Positions 12,021 through 22,478 of a stretch of DNA of 64,000 nt are shown here, in pieces. Both the position numbers and the translations under genes were made by a program. The notes below the pieces were generated by a model. The model ran no database searches and was not told where the DNA came from. It was given only the letters and a program-made list of their open reading frames with translations. This DNA is from Lasiodiplodia sp. COLG20 (taxonomy: Eukaryota > Ascomycota > Dothideomycetes > Botryosphaeriales > Botryosphaeriaceae): positions 868,001 to 932,000 of the forward strand of contig VNWV01000004.1 of assembly GCA_009801085.1 (NCBI GenBank). The letters are read 5' to 3'. The stretch's first letter is position 1. Each line of letters begins with the position of its first letter.

Positions 12021-13153
12021 ATGGAGAAATATTCGCAGTACCGCGACAGAGGTGTGCTCCCCTTCAGCTCATGCCATGGATTTTATCTGACGTTTGCTGC
12101 AGGCACCGGAGTTGCCCCATTCTTTCCCGTCTCCACCGAGTCCTCCAAACTCGCGCTACCACTCTACCTGTTCCTGTTCGCATGCCGTGTACCGCTGCTC
12201 TTCACCGCCGCCGCCGTGTACTTCTTGCTACTTAGCTGGCTCCCTGTTGGCTCGTTGGTGCGGAAAGCTGTACTATGGCTTATGCTGGGCATCCCCGGCG
12301 TTTGGTGGATAGACCTACAGATTGACGGTGTCAAGAGAGGGTATGTGGACCAATCAGTCGTGTTGCCGCGCTGCTAATTGTGTGCCACCGCAGCTCTTTG
12401 GCGAAGCAAGATAAGAAGCGCCTACCCCACGGAGGCACGATAATAGCCTCCTCGTTTACGTCACCTCTGGACGCTCTCTACCTTGCCGCCATTTTCGATC
12501 CCATCTTCACAATCTCTTACCCTTCCACGCGGCTCGTCCAGCGTGTTACTTGCTTTAGGGCCATTCTACATGCCCTTTCGCCGCCCGCTGACGCTCCGCC
12601 ACAAAACGCGACGCTTGTACCCATCGCAAAGCTCATTGCACAGAACCCAGACGCCTCAATCGTTGTCTTCCCCGAGTGCACAACCACCAATGGCCGTGGT
12701 ATTCTGCCCTTCAGCCCCAGTCTTCTGACCGTTCCGGCAAAGACCAAGATTTTCCCTGTCAGTCTGCGCTACACTCCGGCTGATGTGGCTACTCCCGTGC
12801 CTGGAACATACTTCAAGTTCTTGTGGAATCTTTGCTCCAAGCCCACTCATTGCATTCGAGTCCGGATCGCCGAGGCCGTCTTCAATTCTGCCGGCTTCAA
12901 GCTCGAGATCTCGGCCTCCACCACCGGCCGCGATCATTCGCCCCAACCCAACAGCCGCATCTCGGCAAACGCCTTCGAAGGCACTCCACTTGGTGAAGGC
13001 ATCTCAGAGTACGCTGAGCTCAGCTCGGAGGAGAAGAAGGTGCTTGACCATGTGGGCGAGGATTTGGCTCGTTTGGGCAGAGTGAAGCGGGTGGGCTTGG
13101 GAGTGAGAGAAAAGTCGGACTTCGTGAAGGCCTGGACCAAGAAAAGGAGGTAA
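12021..13153 (+). CDS. Vps66/Loa1-like lysophospholipid acyltransferase
   Basis: Three exons, 12021-12051, 12103-12340 and 12394-13153, give 342 aa. The first intron joins MEKYSQYRDRG to TGVAPFFP, the conserved opening of fungal Vps66/Loa1 proteins. Two hydrophobic segments at about residues 25-75 anchor the enzyme in the ER or lipid-droplet membrane. A PlsC-type domain follows, with the substrate-binding block FPECTTTNGRGIL. Where the superfamily has the catalytic HxxxxD, this protein reads FTSPLD, so the His is replaced by Phe. Yeast Loa1 acylates lysophosphatidic acid; the same role is inferred here. A second 'GEGISEYAELSSEEKK' segment near the C-terminus is soluble and charged. Confidence 0.75.
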
Positions 13154-13551
13154 ATAGTTGGGGGTTGTTCCGGGACTCGATCCGGGTAGGTTCAGTGTTG
13201 CATTTGCTTCAGTCGACTAAGGATACGAGGTATCTTTGAGCTGTAAGATTAGGGTCCTTCTCAATCGCTAGCAAGGACAGGGAAATTGTTTGCTTCGAAG
13301 AGCATGACTGTCGAATGGTTAGATGGTACATAACAGTTACACAATCACAATTAACGGCCTCGTTTATGGAAGCACTTCGTTTTACAAAAGAGCCAAGGCT
13401 TCGCAGCCCACGTCAAAAGACTTGTTTGTAGTTCATTCTATTGGTAGCTAAAAATCATCCGAACGTTAATGTAAACTCGTGAGTGATACAAGAACGTCCC
13501 GTCGTCAGCAGTAGGATTGAGCATCGGAAAATAATTCAACCTCTCGTCCAC
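13154..13551. other. convergent 3' intergenic region
   Basis: Lies between the stop codons of the acyltransferase (plus) and the Ser/Thr-rich secreted protein (minus). Nothing else seen. Confidence 0.5.
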
Positions 13552-14968
13552 TTAGAATGCCGCCCCGCCCAAGAATGCAACCCCTGAAATGACTCCCACC
13601 ACAACAGCCCAACCCCAAAATTCACTCAATCCCACTCCGTCCACCGCTGCCCCCGCCCCCGAAGACTTAGTTGCTGATCCGGTCCCCGTCGCCGGTCCCA
13701 CTATCAGCACCGTCCGTCCTCCCTGCACGAACTTGCCCGTCGTAACACTTCCACCACCACCACCGTAGCCCTGACCCGCCGTCGTCACCGCCACAGGCAA
13801 GGCAGTGGTCGTAGCAGATGCTCCAGATGTGGAAGCAGCCGCAGTAGCAGAAGCCGGAAGCAGAGAGCCAACCTCGCTAGCCGGTCCAACGACGTACATG
13901 CTCGTGTCCTCGTAAGCGTAGTACAGGATAGTAAGCACGTCATTGCCCAGAGCGCCTCCTGCCACTTGCCCACTACCTTCACCGCCTCCATCGCTATCAC
14001 CGCCAGAAGTCGAGGTCGAACTAGAGCTTGGCGTCGAGCTGGAGCCAAACGTCGAGCTGGAGCTGAATGTCGACGTTGAGCTAGACTTCGACGTTGAGCC
14101 ATACTTCGACGTTGAGCCATACTTCGATGTTGCGTTAGGCGTTGATGTTGAACTAGACGTTGATGCTGAGCTAGACGTCGATGTTCGCGGTGGCAACGAG
14201 CTGACTGTGGCGGTAGTGAGGATGATGATGTCGCTGGGCAGCATATTGGCGCTTGGGTCGGGCTTGTAGCGGGATTTGACCGCATCGGCAGTAATAGCCG
14301 TGATAGGGCCAGTCAGAAGGGGCGATGGAGCGGACGACCAGGCGTCAGGCGCGGTGATGAGGCTGAAGTTGAGGAAGGCGGATAGCCACAGATAAAGGTT
14401 CGGATCTACCCAACTTCCTTGTCAGTTCAGTCCATTGCAACATACACCTACCTCATTTGTCCATCATTGAAGGTGACGATATGTGCGGAAATAGACGTAA
14501 GGGAAGAACCAAAGCCAACTCACCAGGCGTACTGCAGAACAGCACAATATCCGTGTTCTCCCTATTGGCATAGTACCTCCTCATCCCAGCGTTGATCACG
14601 CAGAACGCGCACCGCGTCCACGCTTCATCCTCGGTCGTTCGCTGATCTCCACAGAAGCAGGTGCGGAAAGCTTCACTGATGTCACGGTCGTTCGGGTCGA
14701 AACCGCTGACAGCCTGCTCGCCAGCAAGCCCCGGTATTGGCTCTTGCCCTCCCGGCACGCCCGTGTCCCAGCAGCGCTGGATGAGGTAGTAGATTTCCTG
14801 GCAGCCTGGGTTCTGGCGCAAGCAGGGTGACCATGGTCCTGCGATTGCGCTCGTCGTCGCGGCAGGAGATGTGTCGTCTTGACGAAGAGGCTGCGGGTGG
14901 TTGAAGTGCTCGGCGCCGAGCGGGGTGACGGAGGTGGTCAAGATACTGAAGAGTATTTGTCTGAACAT
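13552..14968 (-). CDS. secreted Ser/Thr-rich protein with cysteine-rich head, probable GPI anchor
   Basis: Two exons, complement(13552-14405, 14524-14968), give 432 aa; intron 14406-14523 (GTGAGT..GGTAG, branch CTGAC) rejoins STPD-PNLYLWL. Residues 1-20 form a signal peptide (MFRQILFSILTTSVTPLGA). Residues about 40-145 hold a domain with at least eight cysteines (PCLRQNPGCQEI..RCWD..CFCGDQ..RCAFCV..FCS) that I do not recognise. A Ser/Thr-rich stretch with GSTSKY repeats follows, then a hydrophobic C-terminal tail after small residues, which fits a GPI signal. Likely a cell-wall or plasma-membrane surface protein that is heavily O-glycosylated. Function unknown. Confidence 0.7.
14037..14200 (-). 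repeat. coding tandem repeat in Ser/Thr-rich stalk
   Basis: Degenerate units of about 18-21 nt encode STSKYG/SSSTFG-like hexapeptides. Two adjacent copies around 14080-14125 are nearly identical, so copy number may vary between strains. Confidence 0.6.
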
Positions 14969-16183
14969 GGCTATCTGTAATGGTGAGCCGGGAAAAGTTT
15001 GGAGAGGGCTGGAGCCTTTTTGTTGGACTCTCGTAGTGAAATTTGCCAGTGAGCAAGTGTCCAACTCGCAGGGTGTACGAGTGGCGTTTGACGAGAAGCT
15101 ATATTGAAGAGCTTATAAGGAACGACGTGGTGAAGAGTACCAGAAGACCATCGTTTGCTACTTGGTGCTATCACGAGGCAGGAGGGCAAGGGTAGTGCAC
15201 CTGAGAGGCGACTGTATGGTTAGAGCGCCTCAACAGATATGGTGATTTGGGGAACTACCACAAGATCTTGGATTTTGGCAACAGTTCTTGCCGAATCCAG
15301 TGTCCATTAAGATGTTGCGAGTCTCTCAGGATCATATGCACCTTCAAGCTATCTCCAACCCCTCATGTCATCTTCAAGCAAATCTTCATCACCTCTCTGT
15401 CAGAATTTTGACACGCACCACCAGATGGCCTTGATACGATCAGCACGGTACACCAAGTGAAGTAGCACAAAATTGCACAACAAATTGTTTGAATAGCGAA
15501 AAGTAAGTAGCTGTCGCTAGCGCAACCAGCTCCTCATGATAAATATACATTGAACAAAGTTCCGAATAGCCCGGTATTCACCAAATTATAAGTCGCCGCC
15601 TGATATCATACGTCCAAACAGGTATAAGGCGGCGCTGATGATGATCCCAAAAGGAGAAAGACAACCCGAAATTACATTTTGCGTCATATTAACAACCCGA
15701 GACCTGCAATCTTTATGCCGCGGATTTCCAAAAACCGCAACTTGGAGAATTTTGCTGCCAAACGAAATGAACTCCAAAAAAAAAAAAAATTCGAGAAAGT
15801 GCAATAAGCGGCCCATGCGCCTTGTTGTGCCTGATGATGCAGTGCCTTCAGAATGCATCGAGCACAACCCCAGGGGAATACAACTTTCCTTTTTGCGAAG
15901 CCGAATATTTGAAAAACAGAGATGACTCCAGATTGAAAAAGACGGATGTCAATCGCTCTTCGGGATATCTGCTAATGCAATAAACCAGGAAAAATCGGAA
16001 GGAGTAGAAAGTGAATAAAGGCGAAGAAATTTTTACGGGAAATTTTTGCGGCACTGCCGATGGTTCCGGACCCTTTGTACAGACGGGCAAGCAGGGCGGA
16101 TTGGTGTTACAGGTGACCAGAGCCGCGGGAGAAAGGAATTATTCGTATAGAGGCGGTGGAGACGGTGTTGGCGGCGACGATCG
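14969..16183. other. intergenic, no supported gene
   Basis: Upstream of the secreted protein gene and downstream of the DUF1349 gene. It has an A-run near 15777-15789 and AT-rich patches. No coding support. Confidence 0.45.
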
Positions 16184-16936
16184 TTAGAATATCTCCAGAC
16201 CTTCGAACTCCACGAGCAAATTCCGTTGCGTCACACGCGGACCACCGTGTCGGCGCTCGTAATGCGTTGCACCAAGGTTGGCGGGTCGGGACGCATACAC
16301 ACCCACGCGCACAGCCTTGTCCTCGACGCCCCAGAAAAACCACGTCACTTCGCGTAGTTTCTTCCACCCGCTGACGTCGTCCTCGTACCACACCCACAAG
16401 GCGTATCCGATGCGCTCCATCTTCACGCGCAGGTCCGACCGGCGGCCGCGGTGCGAGGGCAGGGAGGTGAGGGCCCAGTCGGCGCCGTCGGAAGTGGCGC
16501 ACACCGAGGTGGCATGGCACTCATTGTTGCTGAATTCCAGGCCAACCTTGACCCATTTCGAGGCTGGCGCGGGCGGCGTGTAGGCGGGCGGAGGGGCGTC
16601 TTGCTGCTGGGGCTGAGCGGGCGGCTGTGGCTGGGCGGCGGGCGTGGTTGTTGCTGCTGGTGAACCGCCAATACGGCCCGGGGGCGCGCCTGCGAATATC
16701 ACTAAGCCGGCCTGATCCCACTCGAGCTCCCAGTCGGCGGACACGGTGACCTCGGCGGCCACGAAGGGGTTGCGCAGAGCGGTGTAGAGAATGGGGGCGG
16801 TCGAGGTATCACTGCTGGGCGGCTTGCGCCAGAGGTCGGTGTTTGGGGGCGCCGACAGGGAGAAGGAGCCCATCCATTCCGGCACGGCAGAGCTCGAGAC
16901 GTTCAGCGCGGTAAACGAGGAGCTGTCGGGCGGCAT
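16184..16936 (-). CDS. DUF1349 family protein (regulation of enolase 1-like)
   Basis: Single exon, 250 aa. The layout fits the concanavalin A-like DUF1349 fold: an N-terminal strand region with W..P, ADWELEWDQAGL, then 'WVKVGLEFSNNECHATSVCA' and a C-terminal WVWYED..W..LREVTWFFWG block ending in VGVYASRP. A proline/glutamine/alanine-rich insertion at about residues 90-125 interrupts the fold and is probably a flexible loop. Fungal members are often named 'regulation of enolase protein 1' after a yeast phenotype; the biochemical role is not known. Cytosolic, as there is no signal peptide. Confidence 0.8.
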   Translation of the reverse strand: MPPDSSSFTALNVSSSAVPEWMGSFSLSAPPNTDLWRKPPSSDTSTAPILYTALRNPFVAAEVTVSADWELEWDQAGLVIFAGAPPGRIGGSPAATTTPAAQPQPPAQPQQQDAPPPAYTPPAPASKWVKVGLEFSNNECHATSVCATSDGADWALTSLPSHRGRRSDLRVKMERIGYALWVWYEDDVSGWKKLREVTWFFWGVEDKAVRVGVYASRPANLGATHYERRHGGPRVTQRNLLVEFEGLEIF

Positions 16937-19560
16937 TGCCTCTGGTGAGCCCGGGGAATTCAGAGGTGTACCGCAGATCCTCGCCGGCTCGTCTCGCCGG
17001 GCTTTCGCAGGTGTTTATTTGCTTTCCGACCCCGCCTTGCCGTTCGCAGAAGCGCGCCTTGGAAGAGGAAGCTTGTGGGACGTCAGATAAGCCCTCATTC
17101 GCCGTGGGCGGGATAAGCTGACGCGCGATTCGATCCGGAGCGGCGGCGGGAAGGGCGAGGCGCGCGGGCGTATAGCGTGGGCGTAGGGCGCGGGTCAGAT
17201 GGGCAATTGCGAGTGGATCAGGATCGCAGTCGGCCTATATGGGGTGTTTCGTAGGGAATGCCCTGGCAGAACGTGTCAATGCGCGCGCGCGCTTCCCTAG
17301 TGCTGACAGGCCGTCTGGGCCGGGGAAAGGGTGTGTATAAGCTTACCGGGTGCCGCTGCTAGCTGGGGGACAGGGCGCGCTGGCTGAGACAGGCGAGCTT
17401 GGGGAGGCCTGGGCGGAAATGATATAAATACTCGGCGTCGCATGCGCCTCTCAGGCGGGACGGACGCTTTCGAGCTGAGCACTAAGCGCGGCGGCGGCGC
17501 TATGGCCTGGAGCGGCAGAGCTGCGCATCGGGACGCGGGCCAGGTCGATGCGGATGCGGCGCGCGCGGCGATCCAGGGCGTCCGGAGGCTGCTCGCGGGC
17601 GTGCGTGCGTGCGTGCTGCTGCTGCTCTCTGCTGCAAGAGTTTGTCTGACGAGAGGAGGAGTGCGCAGCTACGTGGCAGCGGGCGTGACAAGCAAGCTCG
17701 TGGCCAGCGAGCCGGCCGGATCAGCGCCGTCGTGCTTGTGCGCCGGGGCTCGTCGTGAAGCTGGGCTGCGACGCGTTGGCTGCTGGGTGTGTTGTAATCG
17801 TCGTACCGCGCAGGGATGCGCAAGCGGGCGCCCTGCGATGTTCTGCAGCGCTTGCAAGGGGCCGCGATGAGATTGCCCGCGCCTGCAGCCATTGGACGTC
17901 CACCGCGCACCGCGCCACGTGATGGCCCACCAGCCCCGACGTCCTCCAGTCCCGATGCCAGCGCTCGCGGGCTCGCCGCCGTCGGCATCAGCGCCGCCGG
18001 CCGCTTCTGCTGAATGCTCGCGGCGGCCTCACCGATCCGCTCAGCTCTAGGCAGCCTCCCGCCAGCAGAGTCGCACCGCTCACCGCCGCCCTCAGTCTTC
18101 ACGCGGACTCGGGTTGTGTGGCCCTCGTGCGCCGCCCCGTCTCGTCAGGCGCGTACCGGTCACGGGCGGCGTTTGTTGGCACCTCCACACGTTGGCCCTC
18201 GTCAGCCGTACCCTCAGACGGGAATGTGCTGGAGGGGCCGTCAGACCTCAAACTCTCCTCCAACAAATCTCATCTCACAGCTGCAGCCGAGCAATCTCGA
18301 TCGGCGGAGGTACGCGGCCCAGCAGCACTGACACCCGCGTCCGGCCAGAACCCCAAAGACAGCAGTTGCGGCACCCAGCAAACGGGAGCGTGCTTGGAAA
18401 CGTGCCCGCGCGAAGGTACCCAAGTATCTCGAACTACCCCGCAGCAATCACCGTGATGACGCATTTTCGACAAATTTGGCTTTCGTTTGTGAGCACCGGT
18501 GCTGTCCAGATACGACACGTGCTGCGAGAACGGGCCGACGAGGTCACGATGCTGCCCGGCCTCGCAGGCTGTGTCGAGAGCATGCAGAGGGCGCAGGAAG
18601 AGAGCCGCAGAGCGCTCGAAAGGGCACGCCACCGGTCAAGAGGAAAAAAAAATTAAAATGTAGCTGAAGGCTGGGGGCGGCAATGCAGCGCTAGGCCCGG
18701 ACAGGCATGTTAGAGATCGGAGGCTAGGCGCGCCGCAACCTTTTCAGCCTTAAAGAGCCTCACAGCCTGGCCTGCTCCCCTATTGCAGCTGCAGACCAGG
18801 CTGTGAGAAGACGCCGCAGCCGAGAGCCGCCCCCACGGCGCGAGCACACGCATAGCCGCACCTGCAGTGTGCGACGGCCGCAGGCCGCGGAGCGCGAGAC
18901 GCGAAATATGCCACACAGCACAGCCACCGGTCGGGTCGGGGAGCCAGCAACGGTGGGGTCCTAAATATAGCGACGCGACTGGCCGATCAGCCCCCCTCCG
19001 CGCCCGCCGACCCACTCTTCCGAACGACTCCCGCTGCGCACACCTCGCACCGAGCTGGTGGACGCGTCAACGATGTGCCTGCTCGCCACGTGAAGAGGCG
19101 TCGCCCGGTGGCCATCGACGTCATAGCTGCCTGCCCTCCACATGTCAGGCACGCTCGTCCTGCGTTCCCTGCATTTGCATGCAGACAAGGCCGCCCGCCC
19201 AGCGCCCACAGCCTCAGCGGCGAACAAGGAAGCTGCGCGATCCTGATTGGGCGTAGCCGACTATCGGTAAGGCGATCCGGACAGCTGTTAGCCACGCCAG
19301 AACCACGAAAACTGGGGATCGCAGGGACCTAGCGAGGGCTGTCAAGAAACTTTGGGAAAGCGCCCTGGCTACCTCTGTTCGCCTTGCAGGAAAAGGAAAC
19401 TCTGCACGGCTGGTTGACCAATAAGCCTACATGACAGGTTCTGGACCCAGCAGCCTTCGGCCGACGGCGCACCTGCTGTGTGGTTGATGACGACGAATTT
19501 GGGGGCAATGCTCTTGGGTCCCGCACAATGCTGTATTTCTGACCTCAGGCTGCGAAGGGG
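16937..19560. other. long GC-rich intergenic stretch, no supported gene
   Basis: The sequence is conspicuously GC- and CpG-rich, especially 17100-19300, and has a (GC)n run at 17281-17292. GC richness opens long frames on both strands (for example 17442-17870 plus, 17500-18102 minus), but their predicted peptides are Arg/Ala/Ser-rich, lack domains and mirror each other across strands. A TATAAATA at about 17422-17429 lies too close to the first ATG to be convincing. Confidence 0.45.
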
Positions 19561-19564
19561 CTGG

Positions 19565-19570
19565 TATATA
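19565..19570 (+). promoter_or_regulatory. TATA-like box of the CBM52-like gene
   Basis: TATATA lies 153 bp before the start codon at 19723. It is followed by a CA- and pyrimidine-rich leader (about 19600-19720), as expected for a strongly expressed secreted-protein gene. Confidence 0.5.
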
Positions 19571-19722
19571 GGCAGCTGAAGACTGGCCTTTCGACCGGCC
19601 AGCACTCACTCAGTTTCGACTTCATCTTCATCACCATAATCACTATCAGAACCCAAACCAGTCGTTTCTGATATCAAAACCTCATCTCAAACCAACTAAA
19701 AGAGACCAATAAAATCAACATA

Positions 19723-20211
19723 ATGCAATTCCTCACCGTCGCCGCCCTCTTCACCACGGCCGCCTTCGCCTCTCCCATCGCACAGGCTCCCAACACCCCA
19801 CCTGCCGGCACTCCCGTCTACACTCCCGCCAGCACCCCGGTCTACTACCCCCTCAACACTCCGGTCAACACTCCGATGGCCACTCCCGGCAGCGGCAGCG
19901 GCCCCTTCGGCGGCGGCTACAGCAGCCTCCCCGTCTGCGGGCCGCACGCCTACGACCCGCGCGCCTTCCACTGCTACGACAGCAGCGTCGGCTACGGCGG
20001 CCAGACGTACTACAACATCCTGTGCCCGCTGCAGAACGGCGAGCCGCTGGCCGCCTGCGGCCCGAGCTGCTACGACCCGGAGATCTTCACCTGCGGCGAC
20101 GACGGCATCCTGTCCATCGCCGGCCAGTACGCCACCCCCGTCGCCGCCACCCCGATGACCCCGGCCGGCGTCTTCCCTCCGGCCGGCGCGACGCCGACGG
20201 GCAGCTTCTAA
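19723..20211 (+). CDS. small secreted CBM52-like carbohydrate-binding protein
   Basis: Single exon, 162 aa. Residues 1-17 are a signal peptide (MQFLTVAALFTTAAFAS). Residues about 23-60 form a Thr-Pro linker with repeated NTPV/STPVY units. The core has two related half-sites: CGPHAYDPRAFHCYD..LCPLQNG and CGPSCYDPEIFTCGDDGIL. This six-cysteine pattern (CG..xYDPxx[FY]xC..LCP..NG..CG..CYDPxxxxC) matches the CBM52/'endo-1,3(4)-beta-glucanase carbohydrate-binding' domain. No catalytic domain is attached, so it probably binds glucan in its own wall or outside the cell. An effector role is possible but only inferred. The C-terminus is again Thr/Pro-rich. Codons are strongly GC-ending, which suggests high expression. 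Confidence 0.75.
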   Translation: MQFLTVAALFTTAAFASPIAQAPNTPPAGTPVYTPASTPVYYPLNTPVNTPMATPGSGSGPFGGGYSSLPVCGPHAYDPRAFHCYDSSVGYGGQTYYNILCPLQNGEPLAACGPSCYDPEIFTCGDDGILSIAGQYATPVAATPMTPAGVFPPAGATPTGSF

Positions 20212-21836
20212 GAGCGGGATCGTCCGGAATGACGATCAGCTCGTCAAGCATGTGTGAGCGAGAGAGCGCATAAGCTACTACTTACTAAAAGCTGAGAAGA
20301 GGTGACATCGGTAATGCATGTTCGTCTTGGGCATTTCTTTTGGGGTTTCACGGCGTAGGATGCTGGGCGCTTCTTGGGTGGTCTGATGAGCATTGAACGT
20401 TCCTTCTACGCTTAGAGTGGCTGACACGTCGATGAATGATGGGGGTGATGGTCGATCAGTTGACCGTTCCGGTGTGAACCGTGTCAAACACGTCACACGT
20501 TGCCATGAGTCGATCACCGTCGTTGATGTGCAAAAGAACATCGAAGATGCAACAAGGAAATGATTAATGGACATCATGTTTTAAGTACATAAAGGGAGAT
20601 CATGGGTAGACTAAACGAAAAGCCCCCTCTAATGTTAATATTTCATCTTAACAAAAAGATTCATTTCTCTTTAAAAAAAATGTGTGATTCAAGATGAAAC
20701 AGAAAAACAAAGGCTTGGGTAGGTATTTGAATGTAAGGCGGCATCTCAATTGCTTCTTTGGTGGGAGAAGAAAAACTGCATAAGGAAATCCAGCGTCTCG
20801 ATCTGTTGGGCGGGAGGATATCGAGCAGCGATGATCTTGGACACTGGTAAGAAGGAACGGTTGGATGACAAACTGAATCCGATCAGACGGATCGCGTCGT
20901 GCATAAAAGGACAGTGTTGGCTGATGCTGCATGTTGAAAAGTTTTTCTCTAAAATTAGAAGGTCTGAGGAGCACCAGAAGGATGGATTTGTTGGTAGATA
21001 CCGCTACACCAAAGAAGAAATGTCAAGATCTGTTTCGGAGTATGGCTGCGAAGTGAGGGCTGATGGCGTCTGGCGGTGGCGGGAGACATTGGCAGCAACC
21101 AGTTGCCAGTTAAAAGCAAGGCCAGGCCATGCTTCATGATCAAATTGGAGTGTAGCGCCTCATTCATACGTGAAAAATTTGATCGGGGAGGTGGTGTCCA
21201 TGGAACGCGAAAAGAAACGGGAACGCAAATGGACGAGCTGAAACCGAGAAACGCTGGGACAAAATTCCCGGTCGACCGACGGCGCATAAGCATTATTGGA
21301 GGTTGGGCTGACCCCATCGACATCCCTTGCATGACAAGCACCATCTAGCGTCTTGCAAGTGTGGTTCATGCTGATGGTGGCTGGAGTGAGATCCGGGACC
21401 AAAAGGCTCCCGCCGGAGAAAAACCTAGGAGCGGCAATTTGATGTGCAGGTGATTAAATTGGATTGCACTTCCAACGTACATGGCTCTGTGAGCAACCAG
21501 AATAGGGAAAAAGAAGAGTCCGTTTCACAGAAGAACTTTGGGGGAAGCTTCCGTGCAAAGCTGCGTGGGTGTAATTGGCGATGTTCGGATAGCGCCGTAT
21601 GTCGGTCAATCGGCGTGAGGCGCACCAAATGCACCCCAATAGCCTGCTGAATGATGATATGTTGGCGGCAGAGATGGCCAGGGGAAATGCGAACGGTAGT
21701 GTCTCTTCGGTGGCGGAGACTGGCTTTGCGAAAACGTCGGAGTGGTGGGGTCACGGGAAGTGATGCAGACGGACGTGTCTTGCATCGCGGCTATCGAGGT
21801 GGCCTGCTTCTTTAAGTTATCAGCGCCGCCATTGAG
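20212..21836. other. intergenic, no supported gene
   Basis: 3' flank of the CBM52-like gene and then about 1.5 kb with only short overlapping ORFs. Nothing recognisable. Confidence 0.45.
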
Positions 21837-22478
21837 TCACCTATGGTGCTGATAAAGGGCATCTGGTATTTGAGGTGGCGTAGAGGAGTAGTATGTAGTG
21901 TTGAAGCAGCCAGAGGTATCGCGTACCGACGATGACATTGCGGTCTCGTGTGGCGCAATGCTTTCGTTGTAGCACGTGTTGTTGAAGCAAGATTCAACAC
22001 ACTGATGTTGCCCGGGTGATGGTTCATGGAAAAGCGAGTTGAGCCCATCGTTGACGCTGGCAAAAAGGCTTCCAGACTCCGAGAGGTGTGGAGAGAAAGC
22101 CGAATCTCGCCTCCCAAGCGGATCCACGTTAGGATATCCGTAGCAGGCTAGTTCCTTTTGCTGTGATGCTGAATGAGCAACGCCGTATCGCAACAAAGCG
22201 CAGCGGAAGACGTTGTATAGCTGGTGTAGGTGTGGATTTACTTCGCTGTAGGCCACACCCTCTTCGATCCGCCGCATTCGGGATTCGAGTGCTTTGATCC
22301 GTGAATCTGGTTTGCCGAGCCAGACATGTATCCAGTGGAAGATGATGCCACTGCCCACAATGCAGTAGAACGCCATACTCATGTACTCCTGCAAGTTGAA
22401 GTCCTGCACGATCAACCCCATGACGCTCGGGCCGCTGCTGCGCTTGGAATGATGCGGAGCTTCTGGAATTGGTGCCAC
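21837..22478 (-). CDS. hypothetical single-pass membrane protein
   Basis: The open frame covers 213 codons, but the upstream codon at 22478 is GTG; the first ATG inside it encodes MGLIVQDFNLQEY. One membrane helix (about 20 residues around MAFYCIVGSGIIFHW) is followed by a short amphipathic coiled coil (SRIKALESRMRRIEEG) and a Cys/Asn-containing tail. Upstream, another open frame from 22641 ends near a possible donor (CAG|GTGCGC at about 22532). The in-frame join needs a 31-nt intron, too short to trust. Not recognised; it could be a real small gene or chance. Confidence 0.35.
   Translation of the reverse strand: MAPIPEAPHHSKRSSGPSVMGLIVQDFNLQEYMSMAFYCIVGSGIIFHWIHVWLGKPDSRIKALESRMRRIEEGVAYSEVNPHLHQLYNVFRCALLRYGVAHSASQQKELACYGYPNVDPLGRRDSAFSPHLSESGSLFASVNDGLNSLFHEPSPGQHQCVESCFNNTCYNESIAPHETAMSSSVRDTSGCFNTTYYSSTPPQIPDALYQHHR

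Noticed and set aside
17442..18102. ORFs on both strands of the GC-rich gap (142 and 200 codons)
   Set aside because: Arg/Ala/Ser-rich composition, overlap each other antisense, and no family; expected from high GC.
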